A stretch of DNA of 64,000 nucleotides from Sipunculus nudus (Eukaryota; Annelida; Sipuncula; Golfingiida; Sipunculidae): contig CM049321.1 in the NCBI GenBank assembly GCA_026874595.1, positions 1,736,479 to 1,800,478 on the forward strand, written 5' to 3'. The position numbers and the translations under genes are program-made. Shown here piece after piece: positions 37,152 to 52,087 of this stretch. Position 1 is the first letter of the stretch, and each line of letters begins with the position of its first letter. The notes below the pieces were generated by a model that saw only the letters and a program-made list of their open reading frames with translations, was not told where the DNA came from and searched no databases.

Positions 37152-37295
37152 TTAGAAGTCACTGTCATCGTCTTCGTCATCGCTGAATTTATACTTGACG
37201 GGAGCAGCTTTGCGACCTCTATGCTCACGAGAGGCGGTGACAGATGGCATTGTGAAGTCATCACTGTCGTCATCAGAACCCTTTGCCTTCTTTTT
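37152..37295 (-). CDS. TOP2: TOP2 terminal exon with stop
   Basis: Begins [17 protein letters not shown], includes [13 protein letters not shown] and ends DDDSDF with TAA at 37152-37154. The acidic, aromatic terminus is like that of vertebrate TOP2. The acceptor is ATTATCAG. Confidence 0.92.
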   Translation of the reverse strand, partial: KKKAKGSDDDSDDFTMPSVTASREHRGRKAAPVKYKFSDDEDDDSDF

Positions 37296-40200
37296 CTGAT
37301 AATATATAAATAATCAGTTTAACTTCAAACCTAACATTTGGTGGTTGGGGTTTAAGGGTAGGGTATACAAAGCAATATATTTTGAGCAATATCTCACAAC
37401 CATCTTTTTCAAAAGCTAAACTAGGTGTTCTGTATTTATTAATGACTTTATCTCAAATATTCATTTCATAAATAAGATAAATGAATATTTAATGGTTTAA
37501 CAACTTCCTTCCTCAGTTTTGCTTACTAGTTTTGGTTCTCAACACATATTTACTAATCAAATATGACACAATAAAGATGTGTTAAATATTCCTGGTTTAC
37601 ACTGCATAAACAGAGCTTGAATCCTATCAGTTGTTGTTTAAATATTGCAGGCCTGCTAAAGGTAAATAAACAAAAAAAAAAGTAAGTTTGCACTCTTTGA
37701 AATGCAGAGTGAAAAAAAAAGAGTAAAATAAGCAACAAATCCCTATTTTGTTTATCAAAGACTGAATAAGAAGTGCTAGGCATACTATGTTAGTGTATAT
37801 ATCATATCGCTCCCATTGTTCCAAAAGCAGAAACATGCACAATGCACATCCCCCTGCATAAAGATACGGGCACATACCACATGTTGTGACACATGCTGGA
37901 CATTTGATCACACAAAATTGCCAAGAGTACCATTCTTGTTCTAACTGGACTGTTAAAGAAGGAGAGAAAGAATATATATTGAAATTTTTCACCGAGTGCT
38001 GCTAAAAAAAGTGATTAGCATGATTTTCAGTAATCCTCGAAAAAAGAGTGACCTTTTTCTAAAAGAGTGATTTGGCAGGCCTGAACTGTTTTGTTGCGAG
38101 GGGATAATAAGGCTTCATGAAGTATCTTACCTTGGCAGGAGCCTTCTTTGGAGACATGTGGAACTCATCATCAGAGTCATTGGATTTCTTCTTTCCGCGT
38201 TTCTTTGGCTTGCTCTCTTCATCCGAGGAATCGAACATCGTCATCTGCTTCTTGCGAGGGGCGGCCTTCTTCTTCGGTTTCGCCTCGCCGTCCTTTGCCT
38301 TCCTCTTTGTTGCTGCTGGTTTCTTGGCAGCTGGTGCCTTCTTCGGCGGCTCAGGTACTACAGGAATAAATATTCAATCCTCTATCAATCACACTAGCTT
38401 ATCCTACCCATTCATTATTTGCACTTGAAGACCAGTTTTCTTTTATCTCAAACACGGCAGACGGTGTTATGATATAACATAGACCACTATCGTATTTTAA
38501 TATTAATAGATAACACCACACAGGTGAACATTTTGGTGCACATGGCATAGAAATACAAAGGTATAACAAAAAGGAGAAATTTTAAATTAAGGAACAATAA
38601 ATAAGACAACAGTTTATTTAAAACCCTTCTAAATTACCACATATTTTATTAATATTATCAAACTATGGTTGTTGATGAGGAAAAATTGAACATTTGTAAC
38701 CCCCAACTCTATGAGAGGGTCTCATACTGTTCTCTGCTTTGATAAAAAATTTTAATTGCAGCCAGGTGGTGCTCAGACAGCCCCTACTAAAAACAATTTT
38801 AAATATTTCTGGAGTAATAAAGAAAATGACCCCCCTTAGGACACACTTTGCATCATTTCTAACATTTAAAGACCAAAATGGTGCTTATCAGAGGCGTGAC
38901 CACAGAGGAGTTCCATTGACAATAGTCCGGTGCGATCACTGTCAATTAAATATAGATGACAGTGATATCCATATTGTACAAAAGCATGAATAAACAGGGT
39001 TTAGACACTTTTACTACATGAATTTTTAATTGCCCTACAAGAATCAATGATAATGATTGTTCATATTGTGTTGCATGTCTCTGCTTGCTAGACAATATAT
39101 ACACTCAAATATTTGTTTGTTCATGATACTTTTCTTTAAATAGTATTTATACAGAAGTATTTCATTTCCTCAAGAAAGAACATCAAGGGTACCAAACACC
39201 AAGAATGTTTTCCTGCTTCTGGGTAAGGTGTATAATAAACCAACATGCCAAGTAGTTAAAGAAGAAGAAGGCAACCTCTGGTCATCCTGTCATTTTTGTT
39301 AAAACTTTTAATTGGTCCATGCAACCATTAATGTGAACTATTGATTAAAATATCCATTTTGTACATGACAGAGTTATCCTACTGAATCAGCTTTAGAACA
39401 CAGCTGGATTTCTCATTTTACTAGTGTAGTGACCTTCCTGGTGGTTAAACATCTTTTTTCAAAGGGAATAGACCATATGTTGGTAAATCATGGTTATAAT
39501 TTTGCTTGTACAATTAGGCAAGTCAACAGAGCCTTAAGAGCCTTAACAGGGTACAGATGGATTCTTGTACATGGTTATAATGTTCAGTTGAAAGTACTCT
39601 GGTTTCCTATTACAATGCCATGCTTGGTAAGGTCAAAATAACATGGACCTGGAAAAATTCAGAATATTTAATATCAAGTAAAAAGAAAGAGGTGAATCCT
39701 TTGTCTGGTATGGAAAACTGCTGCAAGTATGTTGTTGTTACTATAGTTTGCCATTAAGAAGTTAAGAAGAGGACCTTTTTTAAATCTTTAATTAACAGTA
39801 TATTTGTGCCATATAGATACTGTCCCATTCACCAAATGATGAAAAATATTGATTTTGGTACACAGTTGTATTGTTGGTATATTTTATCATGAATATTCAT
39901 GACTTACCTGGACTAGGTGGAGAATTGTCCTCAATCTCTAGAGATGGATCTGCAGAGGGTGCTGGAGACGGAGATCTCTCACGAGGGGGAGATGAATTTG
40001 CTGTCATTTAAAAGATATATATACATAAATATAGTTTACAATTTTAACTTAAAGCAAAGTACAAAATCTATGCTGTGTAAACTTACAGGATTTAAATTTA
40101 ATTTTGAGTTATCTGACTGAGATTAAAAACCATTACTTAGTGAACTGACAGTGAGATTTAAAACCAATATGGAGTCTGAAAAATAAGATTAAAAATAAAT

Positions 40201-43200
40201 ATTTTGTGAACTGAAAGTGATATATTAAATCTAATAAATCAATATTTAGTGAACTGATAGTTAAATTTAAAATCAAATCTGAGTTAAACTTTATGCAATT
40301 TTAAAAGAATATATACAGAGTTTTACTTAACAGCACAGTAAAAATAGTGGATCAATTATTTTACTCTTTTAAATCTAGACAGAAAACCATTAGTAGAACA
40401 CAAGATGCAAGCAAGTTTCATAATTTGCCATATCCAACACACAAATTTACTGAAGCAATCCATTCATACTTTTCTATGGAGTCACATTCTCATCTATTTT
40501 TTTATTTGTATATAAACGGTCCATGTATACTCACGCAAGGATGATGAGATCGTGCTTTGTGTGGTGGCCTGACTGCTTGTGTATGTGGGTTGTGAGTCGT
40601 CTTCACTGTCAGAGAATGCACGGGCGCTGCGTCAAATAGCAAACAATTAATGAAACTATGCACATTTAATGCAGTACAGTGTGGTTAAAAATTGTTTATC
40701 TAAAAAAAACAAAAAAAAAAAAAACAAACAAACAAAAAAACATTTAGTTGATATTGAAAACTGAGAACCAAAATTCTGATTGTTTTCCCCAAATCTGAAC
40801 AAAATTCGAAAAGTTTGTAACATAGTCCAAGCAAATGTATATAGAATGGAAGTAATGTTAGTTTATTTTGCAGGATCAATGAGAAATAATTTCAATGTAT
40901 TTTACATCATACAGTGATTAAATTGATGAAAACTTCACAATAAAGTTGTTGTCAAGGTACCCCTGAGTCTGTCAGTATCTGATGAAGTAAATTGAGAATC
41001 ATGATGAATCATGCAAACTATGTGAGACAAACTATTCTTTCTCCAACAAAATACCCGTCTCCCGAGCTTTACGGATAACGACGCTCTACTGCATTACTAG
41101 AAAACAGTTACAGACTACATGTATACCTCTGTCAACAATCTGGATGACAAGACTTGGAATATTACCAGGATCTTGTTCTAACTTTGATGGGTGTTATGTA
41201 AGCACAGGAAATACATGAATCAAAGCATGGAGGTTTCTCTGCCTGCCATAACAAAGGTAGGCCATAATACCTGTGAATGATGACAATTTGGAACCCTGCC
41301 TGGACAAACAAATTGCCCTATTATGCAATGATTAAAAATGCTTCAAACAAGAGCACCGCAAATGGTGCGTAATACACCTGTTGTGTATTTTGTGACCTCT
41401 GACCTCATTAAATATGTGTGAATTTGCTGAGAATGTAATTCAAGTGAGAAACTGTACTGGTTAATACACTTTATGAGTTATATGAAAATCCATCAGATGT
41501 TTGGAAAGTCAGTGTGGTGCCACCAAAATGTGTTGACCTCTGATCTCATTAAATAAAATATGCGTGGAAATCAAACTCAGGTGAGATATTTTATTGATTA
41601 ACATTTCTGTAGTTTTATCAAAATCCATCATAATCCTTGAAAATTATCATAGACACCACAAAGTAGCCTAGTGACCTCTGACCTTGTTAAATATTGTGAT
41701 TATTTCACCATAAAAGTCAGATAATCCAGATTACCTATAAAATTCACTAGATTGTTCGTTTGGTCTGACCATAGGTTTTATCTGCATTTGTCTTCCTAAG
41801 AGCTGGAGACTGACCTTTTGCCCTTGGACTTGAGTGAGGAGAAGAAATCGTCATCATCATCCGTCTTCCTTTTCTTACTTCCTCCAAAATTAGAATCACC
41901 ATCTTCTTCTTCTTCATCACTAAATGTGTATTTTGCTTTAGTAGCTGAAAAAATAATATAAGTATAAATTTACACCCTTAAGGTAAAAAATATCATAATT
42001 CTCAGAGTCAGAAAAAACTGATTTATATAAATGCGGGAAGGCTCCCTGTGGTATTAACTGCAGACAGCCTGATCAAGCTCAACAAGAGAGAGGGCTTGCC
42101 CCCAGTGATGGGATTACACAACAAAAGCCTGGGGAGCATAGAGAGCTGCACTGACTGACCTACAGTGACCAAAGTGGACCGCTTGACAATGTTAGGGAAT
42201 ACAACAAGAGCCTCCAAAAAAAACAAGGGACCTATGGGTCACGACGCTCAGCTGTTATATATGATAAAAAAATATTATTTAGAAATGAGGCACATGCTGG
42301 TTTTGTGTGGTAATAAATATAAGCTGTATTATGAGTTGTTGTTGTTTAGCTTATGTATGATTTTGATAGTACCTTTGGAGACAGGGAAGAGGATTGATTT
42401 CATTTATTTTATAAACAAATGGAGTACTATTGTCACACAGATTTTGACTTGGCCATATAACTTATAAGCAGAACATATAATATAAGAGTTTAACTATTTA
42501 TTAAAAAAAATACAAATATTGTCCCAAATATAATTTTATTGAAAATAATAAGAGAATCATATGATTTTTTAAAATGAAATATAACTGATATGATTATTAA
42601 AATAATATTAAAGAATATATTCATGAATGCATTCATGAATACATTTTGAAAGTATTTGCACGAGTATTCATATATTTTCATTTTTACCTGAATTCCCATT
42701 CTTTATGCAAGAAATTTTATAATGGAGTACAAAATCATATTCGTATTTAAATACAATTACAAAGTATTTGCACCATGTCTGGAATTTATTCAGTTTTCAC
42801 CAAACATTGATGTTGAGAATCCAGAATATACAAAATTCACACATTTAAATAATGATCATAAGTACCTGGTTTTATGGCTTTTATTTATATTAAAAAATAA
42901 CTGTAAAAAATTCATTTTGGACTAATTTCACATCAATGTACACAATAGACACAGCAGGAATCTAGATTAATATTATCAACTGCATCTTTGTCTAATTTCC
43001 TTCATATGATCCCTAATGATTAGTAATGAATAATATGATTTACTTCTTTATCATTAAAACTGAACTGAAAAATGCCATAGGTGACTGCATGGTGTTATTT
43101 GGAATATGTGACATTCTACCCATCGATACAAGATTCTTATATCATCAGTAACTGCAAGTTAATTTCCTGTTATTATAAACTAACAAATTCCTTTTCTATT

Positions 43201-46200
43201 TTTCTTTAATTTGTTATTAAAAACCAATAAAAATTTATTAATTTATTGTTTTTTGTTATGTTCTTGGTTAAAACTACTAGATGAGTTGGGTTGGACACCT
43301 GGATCAACTGTGGCTTGCCATAAGCTGCCTGGATTCCATGTATGCCTCGCCTCAAGCGTGCATAATTTGATGAAAGGTCAACAAGGTCAACATACAGGTG
43401 ACTCAAGAGGGGCTGGAGAGAGCCAAAGTCTGACAGGGTCTCATAAAAAACATTAATAAAAGCTACAATTTTTGGCCAATTTCTTTCAGCTTTCTAAACT
43501 AAAAAGCTGAAATGCTTATGTGTGCATGAAATGAAAATTATATCAACAGTGCTCACGGGAAACAAACGTGCCATGGTCACAGTTGGGCAAAATTTAAGGT
43601 ACTAATTTTATATTTATACTAAATAAAATTTGAAAAATTCAGAACTAATTTTGGGTATTCAATTGAATCTTGATTTAAAAATGTTACATCCCTGAAAAAA
43701 AATCTCTAGCTTCAGCAATGCTTTCGTTAAGGGAGTAAATATATTTCTTGATTTTTTACAAAGTGCATTATATTTGGGCCCATAACTTAAAACAATTACA
43801 CAATACTGACATCATTCTGGCATGTGCATAGAGAATGAAAAATATGTATATTATTTATGATTAAAGTCAGATCAGTGGTTTTGATATTAGGCAGTCTTGA
43901 AGTGTAACAATGGGTTTTCAATGGAAAAATGAAGTTTTTCATTAATATCTCGAATGTCCTAGTGACCAAATTCTTGGCATGGTAGGGCATTTTGGAGACA
44001 TCTAACTGTATGCCGAATTTAAGGAACTTAGAGCTGAAGCTGGGGAGCTGAGCTCTTGCAAACTGCATAACACTAGCTTGATGTAAACAATATGTTACAT
44101 GGTGCTTGAAAACTTGATTAAAATCTACAGTTTTTGATCAACTGGTTTCAAATTTTTGGTGTTAACAGTTGAAATGCTAACAAAAACATGCTGTGAAAAT
44201 TAAATCCACAGTACTTACAGGAAAAAAACGTGCCATGGTCAAAGTTGGGCAAAATTTAAGGTACCAATTTTTTATTTTTTTTAATATTTTAAAAAATTTA
44301 AAAGATTTTCATCTAATTTTGGGTATACAATTTAATTTTGATTAATTAAAGTTATATTACTGGAAAAAAGGTCCATAGCATTAACATTTTTTGCGTTAAG
44401 TGATCAAATATCTTTTCTGATTTTTTACAAAATGCATTATGTTTGGGCCCATAACTTTTTTAAATTAAATAATACAGACATAATTTCTGGCATGTACATA
44501 GGAACTATATAGAGGAATATTTATGGTAAATATGAGGTAAAACAGATGAGTGGTTTTGATATAAGGCAGTCCTGAAGTGTGAAAATAGGTTTTTAATAAA
44601 AAATTGAGGTTTTTCCTTAATTTCTCAAAGGAACGAAGTTGCAAACACCCAGTTTTCGGCTTGGTAGGAGATCTTGGGGACATCTAACATTATGCCAAAT
44701 TTTGGATTCCTAGGTCTTACGGTTTCAAAACGTGCCACATCTACGGACGGACGGACGGACGACGGACAATGGACCACGACTATAGCTCAGATGACTTATA
44801 GTCAGCTGAGCTAAAAATTCAATAACAAGCTTAATTTTGCAGCTTTTATTTTCAAATTTCAGATTTTAACAGATTAAATCCTTATGTGTACAAGCTGCGA
44901 AAAAAAAATCCACAGTACTTGCAGGAAAAAAACATGCCATGGCGATAGTTGAGCAATATTTCAGGTACTGATTTTATATTTATGCTTATAACTTAAATAA
45001 ATTGCAAAATTCAGATCTAATTTTCAGTATACAATTGAAGTTATATCCTTGAAAAAGTCTTTAGCCGGACGCCGACGGAAAAAGGACAACAACTATAGCT
45101 GATAGGACTTATAGTCAGCTGAGCTAAAAAACTTAACACATTATATTTTAATATAAATTTTTATTCAGGGCCATTGATAAACATGTTGATTCTAACAACT
45201 TTCTGAACCTTAATATCTGTTTTTATGGATTCTTCCTCTTGTCAGTTACTTAGGGATCATTCCTGTGATATTCAGAATCCTAAGAAAAACAAGAAGTGTC
45301 TTAGATAATTACTATGAGCTATAGCTGGGAACTCTTATGCTTGAATGTTTCAGTCACTCCCTGGCAACAAAGCAATATTTAACAGGAGTACCAGTGCAAA
45401 ATACACCTGTCTGATGTCCTTTAACAATGCGTGGATTTTGCTGAGATTTTGATACACCTAGCAGTGATGATACACACCTGATTAAATATAAAACCTTCAG
45501 TGTCAAATGTTAAAATGCTGTATATATTAGTTACCTGCTGCCCTTCCAGGGCCCCGGCTGCGGGGAATGAGCTGCTTGAAGCTGTCATCGAGATCATCCA
45601 TATCGGATTCGTCCAGGTTGGACCCCATGCTCTCATCAGAATCATCCCATGGATTCTTCTTCTTTTTCCCCTTCTTTGCAGGAGATTTCTTCTCCGCTGG
45701 TGGCTTCCTCTCTCTCTTCTTTGCTGGAGCTTTCTTACCTTTGGCCTCTGTGACCACAAAAAATTACAAATAAATTGTGTGTATTTTCAATTATCTTCCT
45801 GGAAGCAAGGTCTTCAGCTTGGTTGAGCATAGACCTTGTTTCAATGAGCCTCTGAGCATGCTATTTCATGACAGGAAAAATATATATATTTTTAAATCAT
45901 CTGTTTGGTCTTGAGATACATTATGGAGAACCTGTCCAACTGTATAAAGGAATGTTACCTGGTTAATTTCCGGTGCATGTTTTTTTCACTGACGTGGCTG
46001 TTGAACATTTTTTTATATGTGTATTGTTTACTATTGTAACAATCGATCTGATTGGCTGTTATGATTTTTGTCTCATCACACGCACTTCTGTTCAAAATTC
46101 ATGATATAGCAGACCAGGAGGCTCACAGAAGCAAGGTCTCTGCTAAACAGCTTAACACCTGGTTCCAAGGAAGATGTCCATTATCTGAAAAATTCATCAT

Positions 46201-49200
46201 CAAACTTTAACACTGGCATTTTTAATTTGTATTTAAAAGGTTATCAGATGACAGATTTGACAGATTATCAAAACAGTGACTGTCCCAAAAGTTAACTTTC
46301 ACTTTATATCAATGCATTAAATAACACTGCATTGTCAAGTATATGAAATTTTTTTAAGTGGGATGCAATATATTTGTTTTCTGGATAAAAAAAATGTGTT
46401 AACATTATGACAGTCTTACTTTTTTTCAAAAACTGGCATTAATAATTACAAAGGTACTCTCAGAAATAAGTTATAATTCATTTCATTTACTTTTCCAAAT
46501 TTAAAAGAGGCTACAGAGATAGCTTATGCAGATTTAAAAGACAAGCATGACCTCTTTAGTATTCGTTAATACAAAATTATGTGCAAAATAAAGCTACATA
46601 TCAATCTTTTCAATATGGTATCTACAAATTCATCTATCTGAAAAATAAGATGGTGCACTATAACATAAGCTTCTGAACTGATGCAGCATATTGAGACAGT
46701 GTGGTTGGGTTAATATTTATGAGGTTTAATATTCAAAATTTAAATTTTCGTGATTAATCATACAATAACTCACACAATGTACATAAATAATCATTGTAAT
46801 ATCATTTACCTAATATGCACGCAAAATCTGTGAGAGGAGTCCAGGGAACATCGATCTGGTAAAAATTCTTCGAGCAATGGTGGGGGATATATAAAAGTTC
46901 TACCAGTTTTTGAAATATGTAAATGTATGCAAATAGGCACAAAAAACTTGAGATGCAATGGAGGCTACAGGATTAATTACTGTTCATCTGTGCTGAGGTG
47001 CTGTCTTAATCAAAGGTTTTATTTTCCCAATAATTTCCCCTTTGCAAATATTGTTAACTTTAAAACTTTTAAGAACAAATAGACAACCACAGTATGTCTA
47101 CTGTCTTGATCAACGAGAGCAATTACTCACCATCTATCTTGGTGGGACTGTTGCCAATGCGCTCTGCCAGAGATTTGATTTCAGAGCCCTCGTCGTCTTC
47201 TGCAAACATTTCCAGCTCACCCTCCTCCTTCTTTTTCTGAAGACACAAAAAAACAAACAAACACAATGTCAACTGGAATGGTACTGTGCAAAACCAATAC
47301 CCCCACAAAGATAATACAATCTTACTGGATTCACCACAATATCCTGTACCTATTGGTGTTAAAGGTGCCCATAACGATATCTGACGTGTAATAAATTAAG
47401 ATAATCCCTTGATCAATTTTATAAAAATGATCCCCAAATTAAAAAAAAAATTTCCACATGTTTATTACGTAGGGGGGAGGGGCGTTACTATAAGCTTGTA
47501 CACAAACAAGCTCCTACATCCATCACAGAGGTTTTATATATGAACCTTTCTTAGCACACATTACCTACAGTACCCTAACATGTACACAAAAATCACTAAT
47601 TCTACAAATAAGGCAGGTGAATATTTCTTCCACAATACTGAACTACAATAAATACTGGCAAAACAATCATACCAAGGCTTTCTTCTTGCGGTTCGCAGCA
47701 GCTTCTGACTTGGCCCTCAGAGCAGGGTCAATGCGAGGCTCGACACGTCGGCCCATTGGAGACGGCATTGTTTCCTCCATGTGAACCTTCTTTTTAGTGT
47801 TGCGTCCTTTTGCCGTTTTCGTAGGCGCAACAACAGCTGCTACTTCCTCCTCTCTTTCTTTCTGTTCCACTTTCTTTAGAAGAGAAAAAGAATGAATTTG
47901 TAATTAATCTAAATTCATGCTGAGATATGACATACACAGAGTAACAGGATTGTTGACACTACTTTGCTACAAAAACTGTCAACTCAAGAAATTAAACAGA
48001 AATGATCATGGTGGACTGCAAATGGAAGAAGCATCTACAGCAGAATTAGGCAGTTCTAGTGGGAGCAGATCTGTATCTCTAAAATCTGTCAAACACATTT
48101 TGTATATCTGTTCTATCTGGACAGATTCATAATAAATGAATATATCATCAAGTTCTAGTAAGTGTTCACACTAGACAAGCTGCCACTCTGCACAGTTATC
48201 AGACATTATAGATAGATATTAAAAGAACTGTGTTTATCCAAGTGACCTTTCAGAAATATGACTGATATAAAGATTTATCTACATGACGAATGCAGCTCCC
48301 ACTGTGATCTCTTTCATAACTCCCATTTAGGCTATAAACAGCAATTCAAACAATTATCAGAGCAGATTTTTTTAAAAATAAGAGAACCTCCACCCCACCC
48401 TACCCAAAGAATAGGTCTCAGCCTGTTGGAGGCAATTTTTCTGAATGAGAAGCAGTCATTTGTTTTATTTAGCCTTTTGAGTTTAAGGTTTTAGTCTGAT
48501 AATAATCAACACTTAACAGTAGTAACCTTTAATCAAGACAACTGAGCAAATCCCTGACTATTTTTGCCATTTTGCTTTTCAGCTGCTTTAATCAACACCT
48601 GATAACCTATTCCACCCAAAAATGTGTCAATATGACTCACATTCAGTTCTTGTTCAAATTTATTCATATCGTCCCGCCACAGGTCTTTGGGCGTCTTCTT
48701 GCGTAGCGCGTAGAGCTCATCTGATTTCTGGTCGCGTTGTTTGAGGAGCTCGTCCTTCTTCTCTTTTGTCAGGCACCACAGGGCCATGCTTAAGATGTAG
48801 TTAAAGTCTGGTCCCCCGCTGGTTGATGACGCCGTGCTGTCTGCCTCCTCATCATCACTCTCTATTGTTCCTTCCTCGATGGCCTGAACAATCCAATGAC
48901 AACTTGATTTATTTAACATCTACACACTGAATAACCCGACTACTACGGATGGCCTTTTAATCACAGGTCTGAGTAACCCAACAACTCGAGTCAACACGCA
49001 ATCAAAATTAGTACCATTACACCGGAAAGTCTCAGGTCAGATTTGCAGTTGAAGTCATGTAAATCTCATTTAAAAAAATTATAGGAATGTATGTATCATA
49101 AAGCAACTGCTTATAACTCCTACGGTAACAACATTTTCTGGTGTCAGGAACAATCCATTATCATTAAATAAACTATTCATTCCCCAGTGTCCATTTTCTT

Positions 49201-52037
49201 TATATTCCTCTGCCATTGAAACACTCATTTTTCTTATATGAATGCCTGTATTTAATCCAAAGCTGAGAATTTATGAATTGTCATGGTTCCTGGGGGAAAT
49301 GTTTAACTGTATATATACCATTTTTTGTAGCAAAATATGTAAAGTAATGTATAGAATCAGTTCTGCATACATGTGGCCACATTTAATCTTTATTAATTTT
49401 GACAGTTCTGCAGAAAGAATTTGAGAACTTTAGGATATTATGCAATCAGGAATTTGAAGGACTGTGGGACCCATTCCTTCAGATATATTACTAAAGCTTG
49501 GTTAATCTGTTTGTGGCACTGATTTCTGATTACGATATATCTGTAAATATATGTCCCCTCAGTTAAGTTTTTCGATCCTGCAACCCAAACATACATTTTA
49601 GATGGCGTAAAGCTCTAGTCTTAGCAGGTTACTGGTCCTGTTATATATACAGTAGCACACCTTTTAATTGATTATAACTCAAGGTCCATTAGCACTGTAA
49701 TGTTATGAATAATGATCCTTTCCATAAGCATATAATTAATAAGTGGGGATGCCCCCTTTCCTTATTTACTTTACCTTTTTCACATGATACAGTCAGAAAA
49801 GAAAAGCAGAGACAAAACAGCAACATATGGCAATACAACTTACAATACATAAAGCCCAACATTCAAGTCACATGATCCTTTGTATTTAACCTACCTGTGC
49901 CCGTTCTTCCATTGCCTAAAAAGTCACACAACCAATATATCTACCATAAATTACAAAAATCAAAGCATTCCATACATAAAACCTACTCCTACTCTAGTCG
50001 GAGCATGAAGCATCTTTGAATGTAACAAGATACCTCCCTCCTCGGGATAAATGTGACCGACTGCTGCAAAGATGCAGGTACTAGTATAAATACAGAGAAA
50101 AAATCAAGGCTCTGTCACAATAAAATAAGTGGGGTTGGTGGTTTTCTCAGGCATAGGGTATCCATACTAAAGAAACTGGTGAAAAATACAAACAGATATT
50201 TTCATGCCAACTATAACAAATCAGAAAACCACCTTGAACACAATACAGTCTCACTGACAACACCTCCTATTTTCACCAAAATATATCTGAGACATGACAC
50301 ATCTAAAGAAGAGCAGCACTGAAATGTTCTTTACAAACAACAGTATCAATAAACCATATTCATCAAAACAGGAACTAATGCTGTGCATCAAGGGGAAAAC
50401 ATTATTGGGACCAACGCACACATCATTGACAACACTGTATCTATTTAGCCTGACCTGCATTTTCAATTTATCTTTCTCCCATTCGCTCTGCAGCATAAAA
50501 TAAAATATAAGCATTTCAGTACTTATATATTATCAATAAGAATAGCCTCGGTTTAATATCTCACGTTTTTTTTTTATATATTTACCTCACCTGTTTCCAA
50601 AATACTGCATCAATCTCATTTATGTTTAAGTGATATATTCATTTCTGAGATTTGGCCACATTTCTACTAGGTATTTTATTGGTAATTTACTGAACTTTGA
50701 AATAAAATCTAAATTTCTTGATAAATGAGGATGTTCGAGGAAAGAGGAAGGACAATATCAAATACAAAGGTATAGCAAAATATATCACTAATTTAAACCT
50801 CCCTCTTTTTTTTTAATTCAGACATAACTTTTATGAAATAAATATTTACAGGAATTCCATGGACCATGGAAATAATTTAAACAATCAAATATCACATCAG
50901 TGAACTAGGCTGGACCATATCATGAAATGTTATTCTCCTGAACATCTGCATTTGAATCTAAGACCAAAGGTTCCATCTAGATGTGGGCCATTCATGACAA
51001 GTAAATGTAAACAATTACCATTACAGGGTAGAGATCCCGGTCTGACGTTTAACACTGACCTGTAGCTTGTCCTGTGCTTCCTTCCAGGACCGGACAGGAT
51101 CAGAGTCGAAGCCCATCCTAACAAGCATCTTCACCAAATCCTTCTTGGCCTTGTTTTCTGGAATATAAACAAGACACATTCAGGAGGGAGTCTATCCTAA
51201 GCAAAAGTGAATTTTTAAGCCTTATCTTACCATAACCATTTAAATTTTCCTGATGAATTTTCGGAATTTTTTTTTTTAAACACGTTTCTAGTCTGACCAA
51301 TCTTAAATGTTGCTCCAATGGCCAACAGTTGCCGCAAACATAAAGGAACAAAGGCACTAGTTGTATTGCATGTAAGTACACCAGTAGGAGCTGAGGACAC
51401 AGACAGTTAAAGAGATAGCAACACTAAAGCCATCAGAGCCAATTATTAAATTTGTCAGCTGATACAAAATATAACTAAATGACCACTGTGTGTGTTTGGA
51501 ATTCCCCATATTTGAGGCATTTCCCCTTGACTGGAAAAGGGGAAACTCATTTTGCAGGTTTCCCCTGATATCTAGGCTGGCTGGTAGCCATGTGAAGTTT
51601 GATGGACAAACCAACCTATGACGATCTTTCCTTCGATCTTCTCCAGGATGAAGCGTGCCTGGTTGTCCAGCTTGAGGGATTCTGCGGCCAGCATCCCCTC
51701 CAGGTAGTCCTTTCTGCGCTGATACATGTCCAGACGGTATGTGAAGAATTCTTGCATGATGTCCATGACAGAGGTGTACTTCCTGATGCATGATGTACTG
51801 TCAAATAGCACCTGGTGGTGGCAAAAGAAAGCTTACATCAATAGTGATCAAAACAATGACCAGTTAAGTATACAGTTTAGTTTTCTTTAAATGAGACAGT
51901 TTTGGGTGTAAATCTGGGAGCAGGCACTTATAATTGTGATGCTATAATGTTTACCATGGGAACTTTCACATGCCTCTTGACTTTCATGCAGACTATACAT
52001 GGAGAGAAAAAAAAAAAAAAAAAAAAAAAAAAATAAT

Positions 52038-52087
<50 letters not shown>

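Noticed and set aside
38117-38428. 103-codon plus-strand ORF, and similar ones at 45500-45826
   Set aside because: Antisense of Lys/Ser-rich TOP2 tail exons, giving Phe/Leu-rich nonsense.
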